Source of the DNA: Parvularculaceae bacterium | Lineage (GTDB): Bacteria > Pseudomonadota > Alphaproteobacteria > Caulobacterales > Parvularculaceae | Direction: 5' to 3' | NCBI GenBank assembly: GCA_020446945.1 | Contig: JAGRDS010000001.1 | Span: 465,972 to 529,971, forward strand | Length of the DNA stretch: 64,000 bases | Part shown: piece by piece, positions 18,689-28,138 of the stretch | Numbering within the stretch: the stretch's first letter is position 1 | How the letters are laid out: each line of letters begins with the position of its first letter | Position numbers and translations under genes: made by a program | Notes under the pieces: model-generated | What the model was told of the DNA's origin: nothing | What the model saw: only the letters and a program-made list of their open reading frames with translations | The model's database searches: none

Positions 18689-18718
18689 AAAAAGCCGCCG
18701 CAATCGCGGCGGCTTTTT
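18689..18718. terminator. Bidirectional rho-independent terminator
   Basis: A perfect eight-base stem GCCGCCGC (18694-18701) / GCGGCGGC (18706-18713) with an AATC loop is flanked by an A-run on the left and TTTTT on the right. It lies between the convergent folC and M16 peptidase genes and can end transcription in both directions. Confidence 0.9.
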
Positions 18719-18738
18719 CCGGCTGTAATACCGATCGG

Positions 18739-21471
18739 TTACAGATCGCCGATGGATTTTACTTCAATCGGGCCAAGGCCGAGCGATCTGACGCCGGCTT
18801 CGATTTGCGCGCGATCCCCGACGATGATCCAGACCAGGCTTTCGGGATGTATCGCTTCGTCTGCGGCCGCTTCGACATCGCTCAGGGACAATCCCTCATA
18901 GCTTTCTTTCAGCGAGGCGGGATAGTTCCACGGGCGCCCGAAACGGTTTGAGCTTATAAGGCTTCCCAATACGTCGCCGGAAGTTTCAAAAGCGCCCGGC
19001 AAAGACCGCGTATTATTGTCGACGACGCGTTTGAGTTCGGTCGCCGTCGCCGGGCGGGTGGTCTTGTAGGCGTTCATCTCCTTGACGAGTTCGGCGAGCG
19101 ACTCTTTCGTCTTGTCGGTCTGAACGGGTGCGTAAACAAGATAGGGGCGCTGTCCGCGCGCGTCCTGGAAGAAAGTGTAGGCGCCGTAAGCCCAGTGCTT
19201 GTCTTCGCGCAGGTTCATGTTTACCCGCGCGGTGAATTGGCCGCCGAGAATATCGTTCATCGCATTGAGCGCGACATTGTTCGGCGCGCCGGTCGGCGGC
19301 GCGACGTGCCCCGCCAAAATCAGCGATTGCGGCGATCCGGGCTTATCGACGATGATTACGCGGCCTTTTTCCGGGCGTTCGACGATTGCGATATTCTTCG
19401 TCGGAATCGGCGTCGCGGGCGCGCGCCAGTCGCCGAAAGCGCGCTCGAGCGCGGGCTTCATTTCCGCCATTGTCGCATCGCCGACGACGAACAGCGTCGC
19501 ATTGTCCGGTCGAATCCAGGTTTGATGAAACCGGGTCAAATCCTCGCGCGTCAGCGATTTCACCGATTCGATCGTTCCCGACCCGGTGAACGGGACGCCA
19601 TAGGCGTGTCCTTCGCCATACATCAGCGGCGGCAGCAGGCGCAGCGCGAGTTGCACGGGGCTCGCCTTTTCCTGCTCTATGCCGGCGATCCATCTTGCGC
19701 GAAGTTTTTCCATCTCTTTCACATCGAATGCCGGATTGCGGATCACATCCGCCATCAGATCGAGCGAAGGCGAGAGATTCGACTTGAGCGCTGAAAGCGT
19801 TACGCCGGTCATGTCGAGATTGGAGCCGACGCCCAATGTCGCGCCGAGACTTTCAAGCTCCTCGGCGATTTTTACGGCGGTGCGCTTTTTCGTTCCTTCA
19901 TCAAGCATGGCGCCGGCGAACGAGGCCGCGCCAAGCTTGGCGCCGCTTTCGTCCGATGCGTAGCCGGCGTCGAACTGCATAGAAATATTTACGACCGGCA
20001 CGGTCGGTCTGTTGGCCAGGATGACTTTGACGCCGTTGCTCAGTGTCGCTTCCTCGATCGCAGGGAATGTAAGGTCCGGCGATGTCGGAACGCTCGGCAA
20101 GCCTGAGGTGCGATCGACCGCGGAAGCGGCCGTTTTGTATTCCGGGAACGGCAAAACGGTCAGTTGGTAATAGCCTGCATTCATGACGTCGCGCGCGGCG
20201 GCGAGGACGCCAGCCGGCGTGGCCTTGTCGAGCCAGTCGAGTTGTTTCTCAATGAAGCCCGGATCGTTTGCGTATAAGGCGCCTTCCGCGAGCGTGACCG
20301 CCTTGCCGCCGAAGCCGCCGACTTTTTCAAGGCCGCGAATGACCGCGGCTTCGATGGAGGTTTTCGCGCGGTCAAGTTCGGCTTTCGTCGGCCCTTTCGC
20401 GAGGAATTCGGCGATGACTTTTTCCATCTCCGCTTCGACTTTTAAGGGATCGGTCTCGACTTTCGGGTCGACGGTCACCGAATAAAAACCGAGCAATTCG
20501 TGATCCTGCAATTGCGCGGTCGCGCTTGTCGCGAGTTCAAGATCGTAAACCAGCCTCTGGTAAAGTCTCGACGTTTTTCCGCCGCCAAGCACTTCGGCCG
20601 CCAACGTCAAAAGCACGGCGTCTTTCGTAGTGCGTCCGGGCGCGACCCAGTTGCGGTCGATCTTGACCTGCGGCACGCGATCATACATAATCTCGCGCTT
20701 GTCGGCGGCGAGCTTGGGCGCGTTCCCTTCCGCGCGCGTCAGCGGCGGGCCGCTCTCTATATCGCCGAAATATTTCTCGACTTTCTGTTTCGCAGTTTCG
20801 AGGTCGATATCCCCGGCGAGGACGAGAACGGCGTTCGCCGCACCGTAATATTCCTTGAACCAGGCCTTGACCGTTTCAAGATCGGCGGCGTTCAGGTCGT
20901 CCATCGAACCGATCGTCGAATGGGAATAGGGATGGCCGGCCGGCAGCAATCCGGCGAGCGTCGGATATTCCATGCGTCCGTAAGGCTGGTTGTCGCCCTG
21001 CCGTTTCTCATTTTGAACGACGCCGCGCTGCTCATCGAGTTTTTCCTGCGTGATCGCGCCGAGCAGGTGACCCATCCGATCCGACTCCATCCAGAGGATG
21101 CGATCGAGCGCCGGCGTCGGCGCAGTCTGGAAATAGTTCGTGCGATCGAACCATGTCGTGCCGTTGAGGTCTGTCGCGCCGATTTCCTCAAGCGGCTCGA
21201 ACCATTCGCCGTCGTAATTTTCCGACCCGTTGAACATCAAATGCTCAAACAGATGCGCAAATCCCGTACGCCCTTCCGGCTCGTCCTTGGAGCCGACATG
21301 ATACCAGATCGATACTGCGACAACCGGCGCTTTTCGGTCCTCGTGAACGACGACCCTCAGTCCGTTATCCAGCGTGAATTGTTCATAGGGGATGGAAATA
21401 TCCGCGGCGTCGGCCGCGCCGATCGCGGCGATGACCGCCGCAGCCGCGGCGGATAGTTTCAGTAAGCGCAT
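18739..21471 (-). CDS. Exported M16 family zinc metallopeptidase (two-domain)
   Basis: 910 residues beginning with a signal peptide (MRLLKLSAAAAAVIAAIGAA, then DA-A). The inverted zinc motif HxxEH is present as HLFEH at residues 73-77, with the downstream Glu region NEKRQGDNQPYGRME. A second, catalytically inactive M16 half follows from about residue 480 (LSNGVKVILANRPTVPVV), the usual tandem architecture of bacterial pitrilysin/insulinase-type processing peptidases. It is probably periplasmic; the substrate is unknown. The 151 bp to regA contain only a weak terminator and a short GACCC/GGGTC palindrome. Confidence 0.92.
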   Translation of the reverse strand: MRLLKLSAAAAAVIAAIGAADAADISIPYEQFTLDNGLRVVVHEDRKAPVVAVSIWYHVGSKDEPEGRTGFAHLFEHLMFNGSENYDGEWFEPLEEIGATDLNGTTWFDRTNYFQTAPTPALDRILWMESDRMGHLLGAITQEKLDEQRGVVQNEKRQGDNQPYGRMEYPTLAGLLPAGHPYSHSTIGSMDDLNAADLETVKAWFKEYYGAANAVLVLAGDIDLETAKQKVEKYFGDIESGPPLTRAEGNAPKLAADKREIMYDRVPQVKIDRNWVAPGRTTKDAVLLTLAAEVLGGGKTSRLYQRLVYDLELATSATAQLQDHELLGFYSVTVDPKVETDPLKVEAEMEKVIAEFLAKGPTKAELDRAKTSIEAAVIRGLEKVGGFGGKAVTLAEGALYANDPGFIEKQLDWLDKATPAGVLAAARDVMNAGYYQLTVLPFPEYKTAASAVDRTSGLPSVPTSPDLTFPAIEEATLSNGVKVILANRPTVPVVNISMQFDAGYASDESGAKLGAASFAGAMLDEGTKKRTAVKIAEELESLGATLGVGSNLDMTGVTLSALKSNLSPSLDLMADVIRNPAFDVKEMEKLRARWIAGIEQEKASPVQLALRLLPPLMYGEGHAYGVPFTGSGTIESVKSLTREDLTRFHQTWIRPDNATLFVVGDATMAEMKPALERAFGDWRAPATPIPTKNIAIVERPEKGRVIIVDKPGSPQSLILAGHVAPPTGAPNNVALNAMNDILGGQFTARVNMNLREDKHWAYGAYTFFQDARGQRPYLVYAPVQTDKTKESLAELVKEMNAYKTTRPATATELKRVVDNNTRSLPGAFETSGDVLGSLISSNRFGRPWNYPASLKESYEGLSLSDVEAAADEAIHPESLVWIIVGDRAQIEAGVRSLGLGPIEVKSIGDL

Positions 21472-21546
21472 TTTTTATCCTTCTTTTCGCCGGCCCGCAG
21501 GGGCGTATTCCGGACCCTAGGGGTCAGGGCGGCGCCGTCAAGCAAG

Positions 21547-21571
21547 GGAAAACGCTTCATCGTTCGAAGCG
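21547..21571 (-). terminator. Weak terminator downstream of regA
   Basis: A six-base stem CGCTTC (21553-21558) / GAAGCG (21566-21571) with a seven-base loop is followed on the minus strand by TTTT, about 50 bases after the regA stop. Short, so moderate support only. Confidence 0.35.
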
Positions 21572-21622
21572 CTCGTTTCGCCGAAAGACGCGGCGCCCTG
21601 TCGCGAGGCAAGCGTTGCAACG

Positions 21623-22180
21623 CTATTTCGGCGCGCGCTTGGCGAGGATGCGCTGCAAGGTGCGCCGGTGCATGCCGAGACGGCGGGCCGTTTCAGATAC
21701 ATTGTGATCGCACAATTCGTAGACGCGCTGGATATGCTCCCAGCGAACGCGATCGGCGGACATCGGGTTTTCCGGCGGTTCCGGCCTTGAACCTTCGCGC
21801 GCGAGGAGCGCTTTTTCGACATCGTTCGCGTCCGCCGGTTTGGCGAGATAGTCGAGCGCGCCAGCCTTCACCGCTGCGACCGCGGTGGCGATGTTTCCAT
21901 AACCGGTCAGCATGACGACGCGGCAATCCTCGCGGATATCGTGGATGGCGTTTACGACTTCCAGCCCGTCGCCGTCTTCCAGCCGGAGATCTACGACTGC
22001 GAAAGCGGGCGGCGCCGCGCGCGCCATTTTGACGGCTTCCCCGACCCCGGCGGCGAGCATGGTCTGGAAGCCGCGCTTTTCCATCGCTCGGCCCAGGCGG
22101 ATTCGAAACGGTTCGTCATCGTCGACGATCAGCAATGAAGCGTCGGCGGGCAGGCCTGCGGCGGCGGTTTCGTCAGTCAT
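21623..22180 (-). CDS. regA: Response regulator RegA/PrrA/ActR
   Basis: 185 residues. The receiver domain has the acidic pocket LLIVDDDEPF and the phosphorylated Asp at position 64 (VVDLRL); a Fis-type HTH at the C-terminus (NVSETARRLGMHRRTLQRIL) is almost invariant in RegA proteins. RegA controls respiration, carbon and nitrogen fixation and photosynthesis genes according to redox state in alphaproteobacteria. The ATG at 22180 gives the standard length; an ATG at 22195 would add five residues. It lies 94 bp downstream of its kinase gene regB on the same strand. Confidence 0.92.
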   Translation of the reverse strand: MTDETAAAGLPADASLLIVDDDEPFRIRLGRAMEKRGFQTMLAAGVGEAVKMARAAPPAFAVVDLRLEDGDGLEVVNAIHDIREDCRVVMLTGYGNIATAVAAVKAGALDYLAKPADANDVEKALLAREGSRPEPPENPMSADRVRWEHIQRVYELCDHNVSETARRLGMHRRTLQRILAKRAPK

Positions 22181-22274
22181 CGTCCCTATCCACATTCTGC
22201 GCCCGCGTGCGGCGCGGACATTCGCAATGGTTGGCGCGGTTTTGCTATCTCCGCGCCGCTTAAGCAAGTTTTCC

Positions 22275-23615
22275 TCAGCCGATATCGGCCAAAATGGCCG
22301 ATTGCGGCCATTTAACGGAAACCCACGCGCCCGAATGAGACGGAGTATCGACCCAGTCCCTATTGTCAAAAGCGATCGCCGCCCCAGTGCGTTCGAGCAG
22401 CGTTTTGGCGATGAAAAAACCGAGACCGAGGCCGCCGGTGCGCGCTGAAGATGCGCGCCCGCGCGAGCGTCCGCCGAGATACGGCTCGCCAAGGCGCCCT
22501 AGAATATCGGGTGAAAAACCGGGACCGTCATCGAGAATCTCGACGGAAAGGTTCGCATCGTCCCAATCTGCGGAAACAAGGACTTTCGAATGGGCGTGAC
22601 CGACGGCGTTTTCAACGAGATTTCTGAGGCCGTAAATTATTTCGGGTTTTCGTTGCAGGACAGGCGCGGCCTTTTCCGCAGCGCCCTTGACGTCGAAAAT
22701 TACGGCGGGTCCGTTGCGCAGGTCTATGAACGGTTCGGCGGCTTCCTTCAGCATGAGATCGACTGCGATCCGGTCCATCATCACGTCGCGCGCGTCGCCG
22801 CGGTTGGAAAGGCGTCCAAGGATTTCCCGACACCTTTGCGCCTGGCTGACAAGCAGCTTCGCGTCCTCCTCCAACAGGCCGGCCCCGGCGAGTTCATCCG
22901 CCATTTCTTTTGCGGTAAGCTGTATTGTCGCGAGCGGCGTGCCGAGTTCGTGCGCCGCCGCAGCGGCCAACCCGCCGATCGCCGCCATGCGTTCTTCGCG
23001 CGCAAGGATGAGTTGCGAGGCTGCGAGCGCGCTTTTGAGCTGCGCCGACTCGGCGGCGATGCGATGTGCGTAAGCGGCGAAGAACGCCACCGCGAACGAA
23101 AGCGACACCCAGATGCCGATGCTCAGAATGGGCGGCAGCGCCATTTCGACGCCGGCGCGCCAGGGCAGCGGCATATTGAAAGCGGCAAGCGCGGAAATGC
23201 CTGCGAACGCGCATCCGCCGACCAGAATTGTAAGGCGCAGGGGCAGAACGCTCGCGGCTATCGTGACAGGCGCGAGGATCAGTACGGAAAATGGGTTCTG
23301 AAGTCCGCCGGTCAGGAACAAGAGCGCGCAAAGTTGAACGATATCGAAAATGACTGACGCCGCCGCTTCCTGGTCTGACAGGTAACGCCGCGGTGAAAAA
23401 CGCAGCATGATGAAAATATTCAGCCACGCGCTCATGGCGATGGCCGCGAGGCACAGACCGAGCGGGACGCGAAACCCGAGCGCGAAATGGACGATCAGGA
23501 TGGCGGCCAACTGGCCTGCGACGGCGAGCCATCTCAACGCCGTCAATGTTCTCAACCGGACGGGCCCGCGCAGCGCCTGCTCGGCGAGTTCGTCTGCGGC
23601 GTTTTGAGTGATCAC
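22275..23615 (-). CDS. regB: Redox-sensing histidine kinase RegB/PrrB/ActS
   Basis: 446 residues from a GTG at 23615 with GAGG eight bases upstream (the frame stays open to 23777 but that stretch is Arg-rich and unlike the family). About six N-terminal membrane helices contain GGLQNPF (residues 103-109), the ubiquinone-binding motif of RegB. The H-box is HELGTPLATI with His 222, and the redox-active Cys equivalent is in QRCREIL at about residue 262. The ATPase domain has NLVENAV, DDGPGFS and GGLGLGF. It is thus expected to respond to the quinone pool and to oxidation, and to phosphorylate RegA. It is divergent from the SCO1-type gene, a pairing also known from Rhodobacter. Confidence 0.93.
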   Translation of the reverse strand: MITQNAADELAEQALRGPVRLRTLTALRWLAVAGQLAAILIVHFALGFRVPLGLCLAAIAMSAWLNIFIMLRFSPRRYLSDQEAAASVIFDIVQLCALLFLTGGLQNPFSVLILAPVTIAASVLPLRLTILVGGCAFAGISALAAFNMPLPWRAGVEMALPPILSIGIWVSLSFAVAFFAAYAHRIAAESAQLKSALAASQLILAREERMAAIGGLAAAAAHELGTPLATIQLTAKEMADELAGAGLLEEDAKLLVSQAQRCREILGRLSNRGDARDVMMDRIAVDLMLKEAAEPFIDLRNGPAVIFDVKGAAEKAAPVLQRKPEIIYGLRNLVENAVGHAHSKVLVSADWDDANLSVEILDDGPGFSPDILGRLGEPYLGGRSRGRASSARTGGLGLGFFIAKTLLERTGAAIAFDNRDWVDTPSHSGAWVSVKWPQSAILADIG

Positions 23616-23716
23616 GGCGTCGCCTCGAATTTGCGTGTGCGCATGTGCGCGCTGGACCTGGGGTTGGACTAGGGATAATCGAGCGTGTCGGGAACGGGAA
23701 GAGAAAGGGCGTTTCG

Positions 23717-24313
23717 ATGCAGCCGAACCGATTGACCGGTATGATCGCCGCGGCGGCGTTCGCCTTGTTGGCCTCATGCGGCGGCGCGCAGGAATCGAAC
23801 CTCCCCGAAAAGGGCGTAATCCGCCTTTCCGACCAGTTTTCGGCTGATTTCGCGCTCGTCGATCAGGATGGCCGTCTCGTTCGCGACGAGGATTTCAAGG
23901 GAAAAGTCGCGATCGTTTATTTCGGCTTCGCGACCTGTCCGGACGTTTGCCCGCTTGCGCTCGGCCGGCTCAGCGCGGCTTTGAACGCGCTCACCGAGGG
24001 CGAGAGGCGGGATATCGCCGCTCTTTTCATCACTGTCGATCCGGAAAGGGATACCCCGGAAGCGCTCAAATCGTACCTCGCATTCGATCCGAGAATAACG
24101 GGCCTGACAGGCGACCGGGGGGCGATCGACCAGGCGAAAAGCGGTTTCAAGGTATACGCCGAACCTGAACCCTTGCCGGATTCCTCGATCGGCTACACGA
24201 TGAACCATTCGAGCCTGTTTTACCTGATCGACCGTAAGGGCGCGCTCAAATACGCGCTCGAAGATACTTTGTCGCCCGATCAGATCGCCGCTTCGATTCG
24301 CAGCGCCCTTTAG
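23717..24313 (+). CDS. SCO1/SenC/PrrC copper-binding lipoprotein
   Basis: 198 residues. The lipobox LLAS-C (Cys 21) predicts a lipoprotein on the periplasmic side. The thioredoxin-fold domain carries the copper site CPDVC (Cys 74 and 78) and the distal His in TMNHSSLFYL. SCO proteins assemble the CuA centre of cytochrome oxidase; next to RegB/RegA in Rhodobacter the homologue is called SenC or PrrC and feeds into the redox signal. The ATG at 23717 gives a clean signal peptide; the frame's GTG at 23645 would overlap the regB promoter region. Divergent from regB with ~100 bp between starts. Confidence 0.93.
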   Translation: MQPNRLTGMIAAAAFALLASCGGAQESNLPEKGVIRLSDQFSADFALVDQDGRLVRDEDFKGKVAIVYFGFATCPDVCPLALGRLSAALNALTEGERRDIAALFITVDPERDTPEALKSYLAFDPRITGLTGDRGAIDQAKSGFKVYAEPEPLPDSSIGYTMNHSSLFYLIDRKGALKYALEDTLSPDQIAASIRSAL

Positions 24314-24514
24314 GCCGATGGCCTATTAACATATTGAATTCCCCGGATTTTCTGGCGATCTCGCGCCGGCTTCACGGCCTGGTGATTATTGCAGGTGCGT
24401 AATAATTGTTGCGCCGCGCACAAGGCGCATGTCATCGTCGCAAATCCGGCGACCTGCGGCCCGGCGGGAGGGCGGCTGACAGCGCGGCAAGTAGCGTAGG
24501 AGTTGAGAGGGGCG

Positions 24515-25774
24515 ATGCTCTATTCGGCTTTTGAATTCGGGTACGCCGCGATGACGCCGGCGCGTCTTGCGGCTGGATTCGGCGCGAAGTTCTGGCGCTC
24601 GCCGTCCAATCCGCTCGCCGATACCTGGGTTGCGCGCGCTTCGGCGGCGGCGCTCGATATTTTCGAAAACGCGACGCGCCGGTATCCGAAACCGGAATGG
24701 GATCTGACGAGCGTTACGATCGACGGCAAACCTGTCTCGGTTTCGATTGAAACCGCGCTTTCAAAACCGTTTTGCGAGTTGTTGCATTTTCGAAAGACCG
24801 CATCGCCCGCCAATGGCGATCCCGGCCCCGCGGTGCTGATTATCGCGCCGATGTCAGGACATTACGCAACGCTGCTGCGCGGAACCGTCGAGGCCATGTT
24901 GCCGGCGCATGATGTTTACGTGACCGATTGGGCGAATGCGCGCAACGTGCCGGTTTCCGCCGGGCGTTTCGATCTCAATGATTTCGTCGATTACCTGATC
25001 GAGTTCCTTCAGTTTATCGGGCCGGGCGCGCACGCGATGGCCGTTTGTCAGCCGGGCCCGGCGCTTCTCGCGGCGGCGGCGGTGATGGCCGAGAACGAAG
25101 ACCCCTGCCGTCCGTCGTCAATGACGATTATGGGCAGCCCGATCGATGCGCGCCGTTCGCCGACCGTACCTAACCTGCTTGCGCAGGAACGCAGTTTCGA
25201 ATGGTTCGAGCGCAATATGATTTATACGACGCCCGCGCCGTATGCCGGCGTAATGCGCCGCGTATATCCGGGTTTCGTCCAGCTTTATTCGTTCTTGTCG
25301 ATGAACCAGGACCGGCATCTCAATGCGCATTACGACTATTTCAATCATCTCGTCGAAGGCGATGGAGACAGTGCGGAGAAGCATCGAAAATTCTATGACG
25401 AATATTTGTCGGTCATAGATCTGACTGAAGAATTCTACCTCCAGACGATACGGGAGGTTTTTCAGGAATTCTCGCTCGCCGAGGGTGATTTCATGCATCG
25501 CGGCGCGCGCGTGAAGCCTGAAGCGATTTCGGACATCGCCCTGATGACGGTCGAGGGCGAGAATGATGACATTTCGGGGATCGGGCAGACGCAGGCCGCG
25601 CACGATCTGTGCGTAAATATTCCGCCTTCGATGAAGGTCGACCACATCCAGCCGGGCGTCGGCCATTACGGCGTTTTCAACGGCTCGCGCTGGCGCACGG
25701 AAATCCAGCCGCGCGTCGCATCATTTATTCGCGAGCATAACCGCGCGGCGACGTTGGCCCGCGCCGCCGAGTAG
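24515..25774 (+). CDS. phaZ: Intracellular polyhydroxyalkanoate depolymerase
   Basis: 419 residues of the PhaZ family that mobilises stored PHB/PHA granules. The alpha/beta-hydrolase nucleophile is a cysteine (Cys 178 in AVCQPGPALL), as in the intracellular PhaZ enzymes in place of the lipase Ser; catalytic Asp and His candidates lie in GENDDISG and PGVGHYGVFNG. DVYVTDWANARNVP and HYDYFNHLVEGDG are also family-typical. No signal peptide. The ATG at 24515 follows GAGAGGGG. The 200 bp upstream contain an ATTATT/AATAAT inverted repeat (24385-24406) that may be an operator. No PHA synthase is nearby. Confidence 0.93.
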   Translation: MLYSAFEFGYAAMTPARLAAGFGAKFWRSPSNPLADTWVARASAAALDIFENATRRYPKPEWDLTSVTIDGKPVSVSIETALSKPFCELLHFRKTASPANGDPGPAVLIIAPMSGHYATLLRGTVEAMLPAHDVYVTDWANARNVPVSAGRFDLNDFVDYLIEFLQFIGPGAHAMAVCQPGPALLAAAAVMAENEDPCRPSSMTIMGSPIDARRSPTVPNLLAQERSFEWFERNMIYTTPAPYAGVMRRVYPGFVQLYSFLSMNQDRHLNAHYDYFNHLVEGDGDSAEKHRKFYDEYLSVIDLTEEFYLQTIREVFQEFSLAEGDFMHRGARVKPEAISDIALMTVEGENDDISGIGQTQAAHDLCVNIPPSMKVDHIQPGVGHYGVFNGSRWRTEIQPRVASFIREHNRAATLARAAE

Positions 25775-25861
25775 GGTGCGGCCTTAAAGGCTTCCAGCAT
25801 GCGCCCGTCGGTGATAGGTTCGCTACGTCGCCGGAGCGGGCGATCGTTCTGGAGATGTTCC

Positions 25862-26539
25862 GTGCAAAGATTTCTGATCGTTTCGTTGGCCGCGCTCATG
25901 CCGGTCGCCGCCGCCGCCAAGGACGATGACGCGCGCCAGACCGGCGTTTATGTCCGCGCCGGCGCGGGCGTCGCATTCGGCGAAACGCTTGATCAGGATT
26001 TATCCTATAATCCGGCCGCCTCCTTCCTCACAGCTCCGGCGACGATGAAGATGAGCGATTTGGGCGAGGGCTTCGCGATCGCCGGCGCGATCGGATTTCA
26101 ATATGCGAAAACGCGCACCGAACTTGAATATCGCCGAATGGAAATGTCGGTCGAAGGCGTCGCCTATTCGGGCGGCGCGGCGCCGTCGGCCCCGGTCGTC
26201 AATGACGACCTCGTCGCCCAGGCGCTTATGTCGAATGTCTATTTCGATCTCGTGAATTCGAGCGCATTCACCCCCTATGTCGGCTTTGGCGTCGGAGGCG
26301 CGCGGATAGAAAACGAACTTGCTGAACGCGACGCCGTATTCGCCTATCAGGGGCGGGCCGGCGTGGAGGCGGCTTTAGGCGGCCGGTTTTCGGTCGGCGT
26401 TGAATACGCCTATTTCCGGACGCTTGACGTGAAATACGGCCCGAAGGAATTCGACCCCGCAGGTCCGGTCGGTCCGCGCACCGACGGCGATCCTTTCGTT
26501 TCCTCGACGGTGATGGGAACGCTGCGCGCCCTGTTCTGA
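25862..26539 (+). CDS. Outer-membrane beta-barrel protein (OmpA/opacity-like)
   Basis: 225 residues from a GTG at 25862 with GGAG seven bases upstream. The signal peptide (MQRFLIVSLAALMPVAAAA) precedes alternating beta-strand sequence of the eight-stranded type: GVYVRAGAGVAFGE, FAIAGAIGFQY, RTELEYRRMEMSVEG, MSNVYFDLVNSSAFTPYVGFGVGGA, RFSVGVEYAYFRTLDV, with a final strand ending in Phe (TVMGTLRALF), as expected for BAM-dependent insertion. The role is unknown; such proteins are surface antigens or small porins. An upstream ATG (25799) would add an Arg-rich leader before the signal peptide and is unlikely. Confidence 0.82.
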   Translation: MQRFLIVSLAALMPVAAAAKDDDARQTGVYVRAGAGVAFGETLDQDLSYNPAASFLTAPATMKMSDLGEGFAIAGAIGFQYAKTRTELEYRRMEMSVEGVAYSGGAAPSAPVVNDDLVAQALMSNVYFDLVNSSAFTPYVGFGVGGARIENELAERDAVFAYQGRAGVEAALGGRFSVGVEYAYFRTLDVKYGPKEFDPAGPVGPRTDGDPFVSSTVMGTLRALF

Positions 26540-26569
26540 AAACTGCGTCGATATTTCTTAGGCGCGGCG

Positions 26570-26601
26570 TTTCCGTTTCGGGCGGAAAAGCTCTATAGAG
26601 C
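26570..26601. promoter_or_regulatory. Two adjacent palindromes upstream of mdh
   Basis: TTTCCG (26570-26575) and CGGAAA (26583-26588) form an inverted repeat, followed directly by a perfect 12-base palindrome GCTCTATAGAGC (26590-26601) containing a -10-like TATAGA. They lie 40-70 bases before the mdh start and could be an operator/promoter or a leader hairpin. No regulator is identified. Confidence 0.4.
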
Positions 26602-26624
26602 GCGCGAATTTCAAATTATTCTGA

Positions 26625-27602
<978 letters not shown>

Positions 27603-27606
27603 GGGG

Positions 27607-27933
27607 CTACATCCCGGCCCGAATTCGGTCTGCGTAGAAGCCGTGGGTCGAGACCGCGTAGGACAAGCGCGGCGATTTTCGCCCGGACCAGAAGCCGTGC
27701 GTGCGCAAAGTGCGCGGCGCGAAGCCTGTTAGCGTCACGGAAATATTCGTCGCATGGCAGCTGTCCGCGATTGGGCTGACCGTGTGCGCCGCCGGCGTTT
27801 TGGCGCCGCGCCAAACGGTTACATTGTTTTCGACCGACTTAGTCGCGGCCGTCGGATGAACGAGTGTCGCGGCGTATACCGGCGAACAAAGGAAAAATCC
27901 GGCGATCAGTGCGGTTGCGGGTGCAGGCTTCAT
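27607..27933 (-). CDS. Small exported protein of unknown function
   Basis: 108 residues. The start (MKPAPATALIAGFFLCSPVYA) is a good signal peptide cleaved after VYA, leaving a ~87-residue, Thr/Ser/Ala-rich mature protein with one Cys and several His. I recognise no family. The ATG at 27933 has a near-perfect AAGGAGG six bases upstream; the frame remains open further left of this but without support. A short hairpin CCTGAT/ATCAGG (28006-28021) followed by TTTT lies in the upstream 200 bp and may be an operator or a terminator for rightward transcription from mdh. Confidence 0.7.
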   Translation of the reverse strand: MKPAPATALIAGFFLCSPVYAATLVHPTAATKSVENNVTVWRGAKTPAAHTVSPIADSCHATNISVTLTGFAPRTLRTHGFWSGRKSPRLSYAVSTHGFYADRIRAGM

Positions 27934-28138
27934 GGCGGCCTCCTTGATGTCCGCGCGATCGTGCCGTCGTTCCGCGGCGCGTTCAATATTTGTTAATGCA
28001 TAAGGCCTGATTGAGATCAGGTTTTCTCCAATTACGCGATCGCGGCTCACCTCCTTGCAACTTCGTCGCGATCTGCGCGAAATATTAAAGCTCTTTCGGC
28101 GATAAACGGACCGCCTTTTGGGGGGCTGGAGCGGCGCG

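Noticed and set aside
18739..21471. Considered as two fused or duplicated peptidase genes
   Set aside because: The tandem M16 halves, with only the first carrying HxxEH, are the normal architecture of this family. There is no internal start with a ribosome-binding site.
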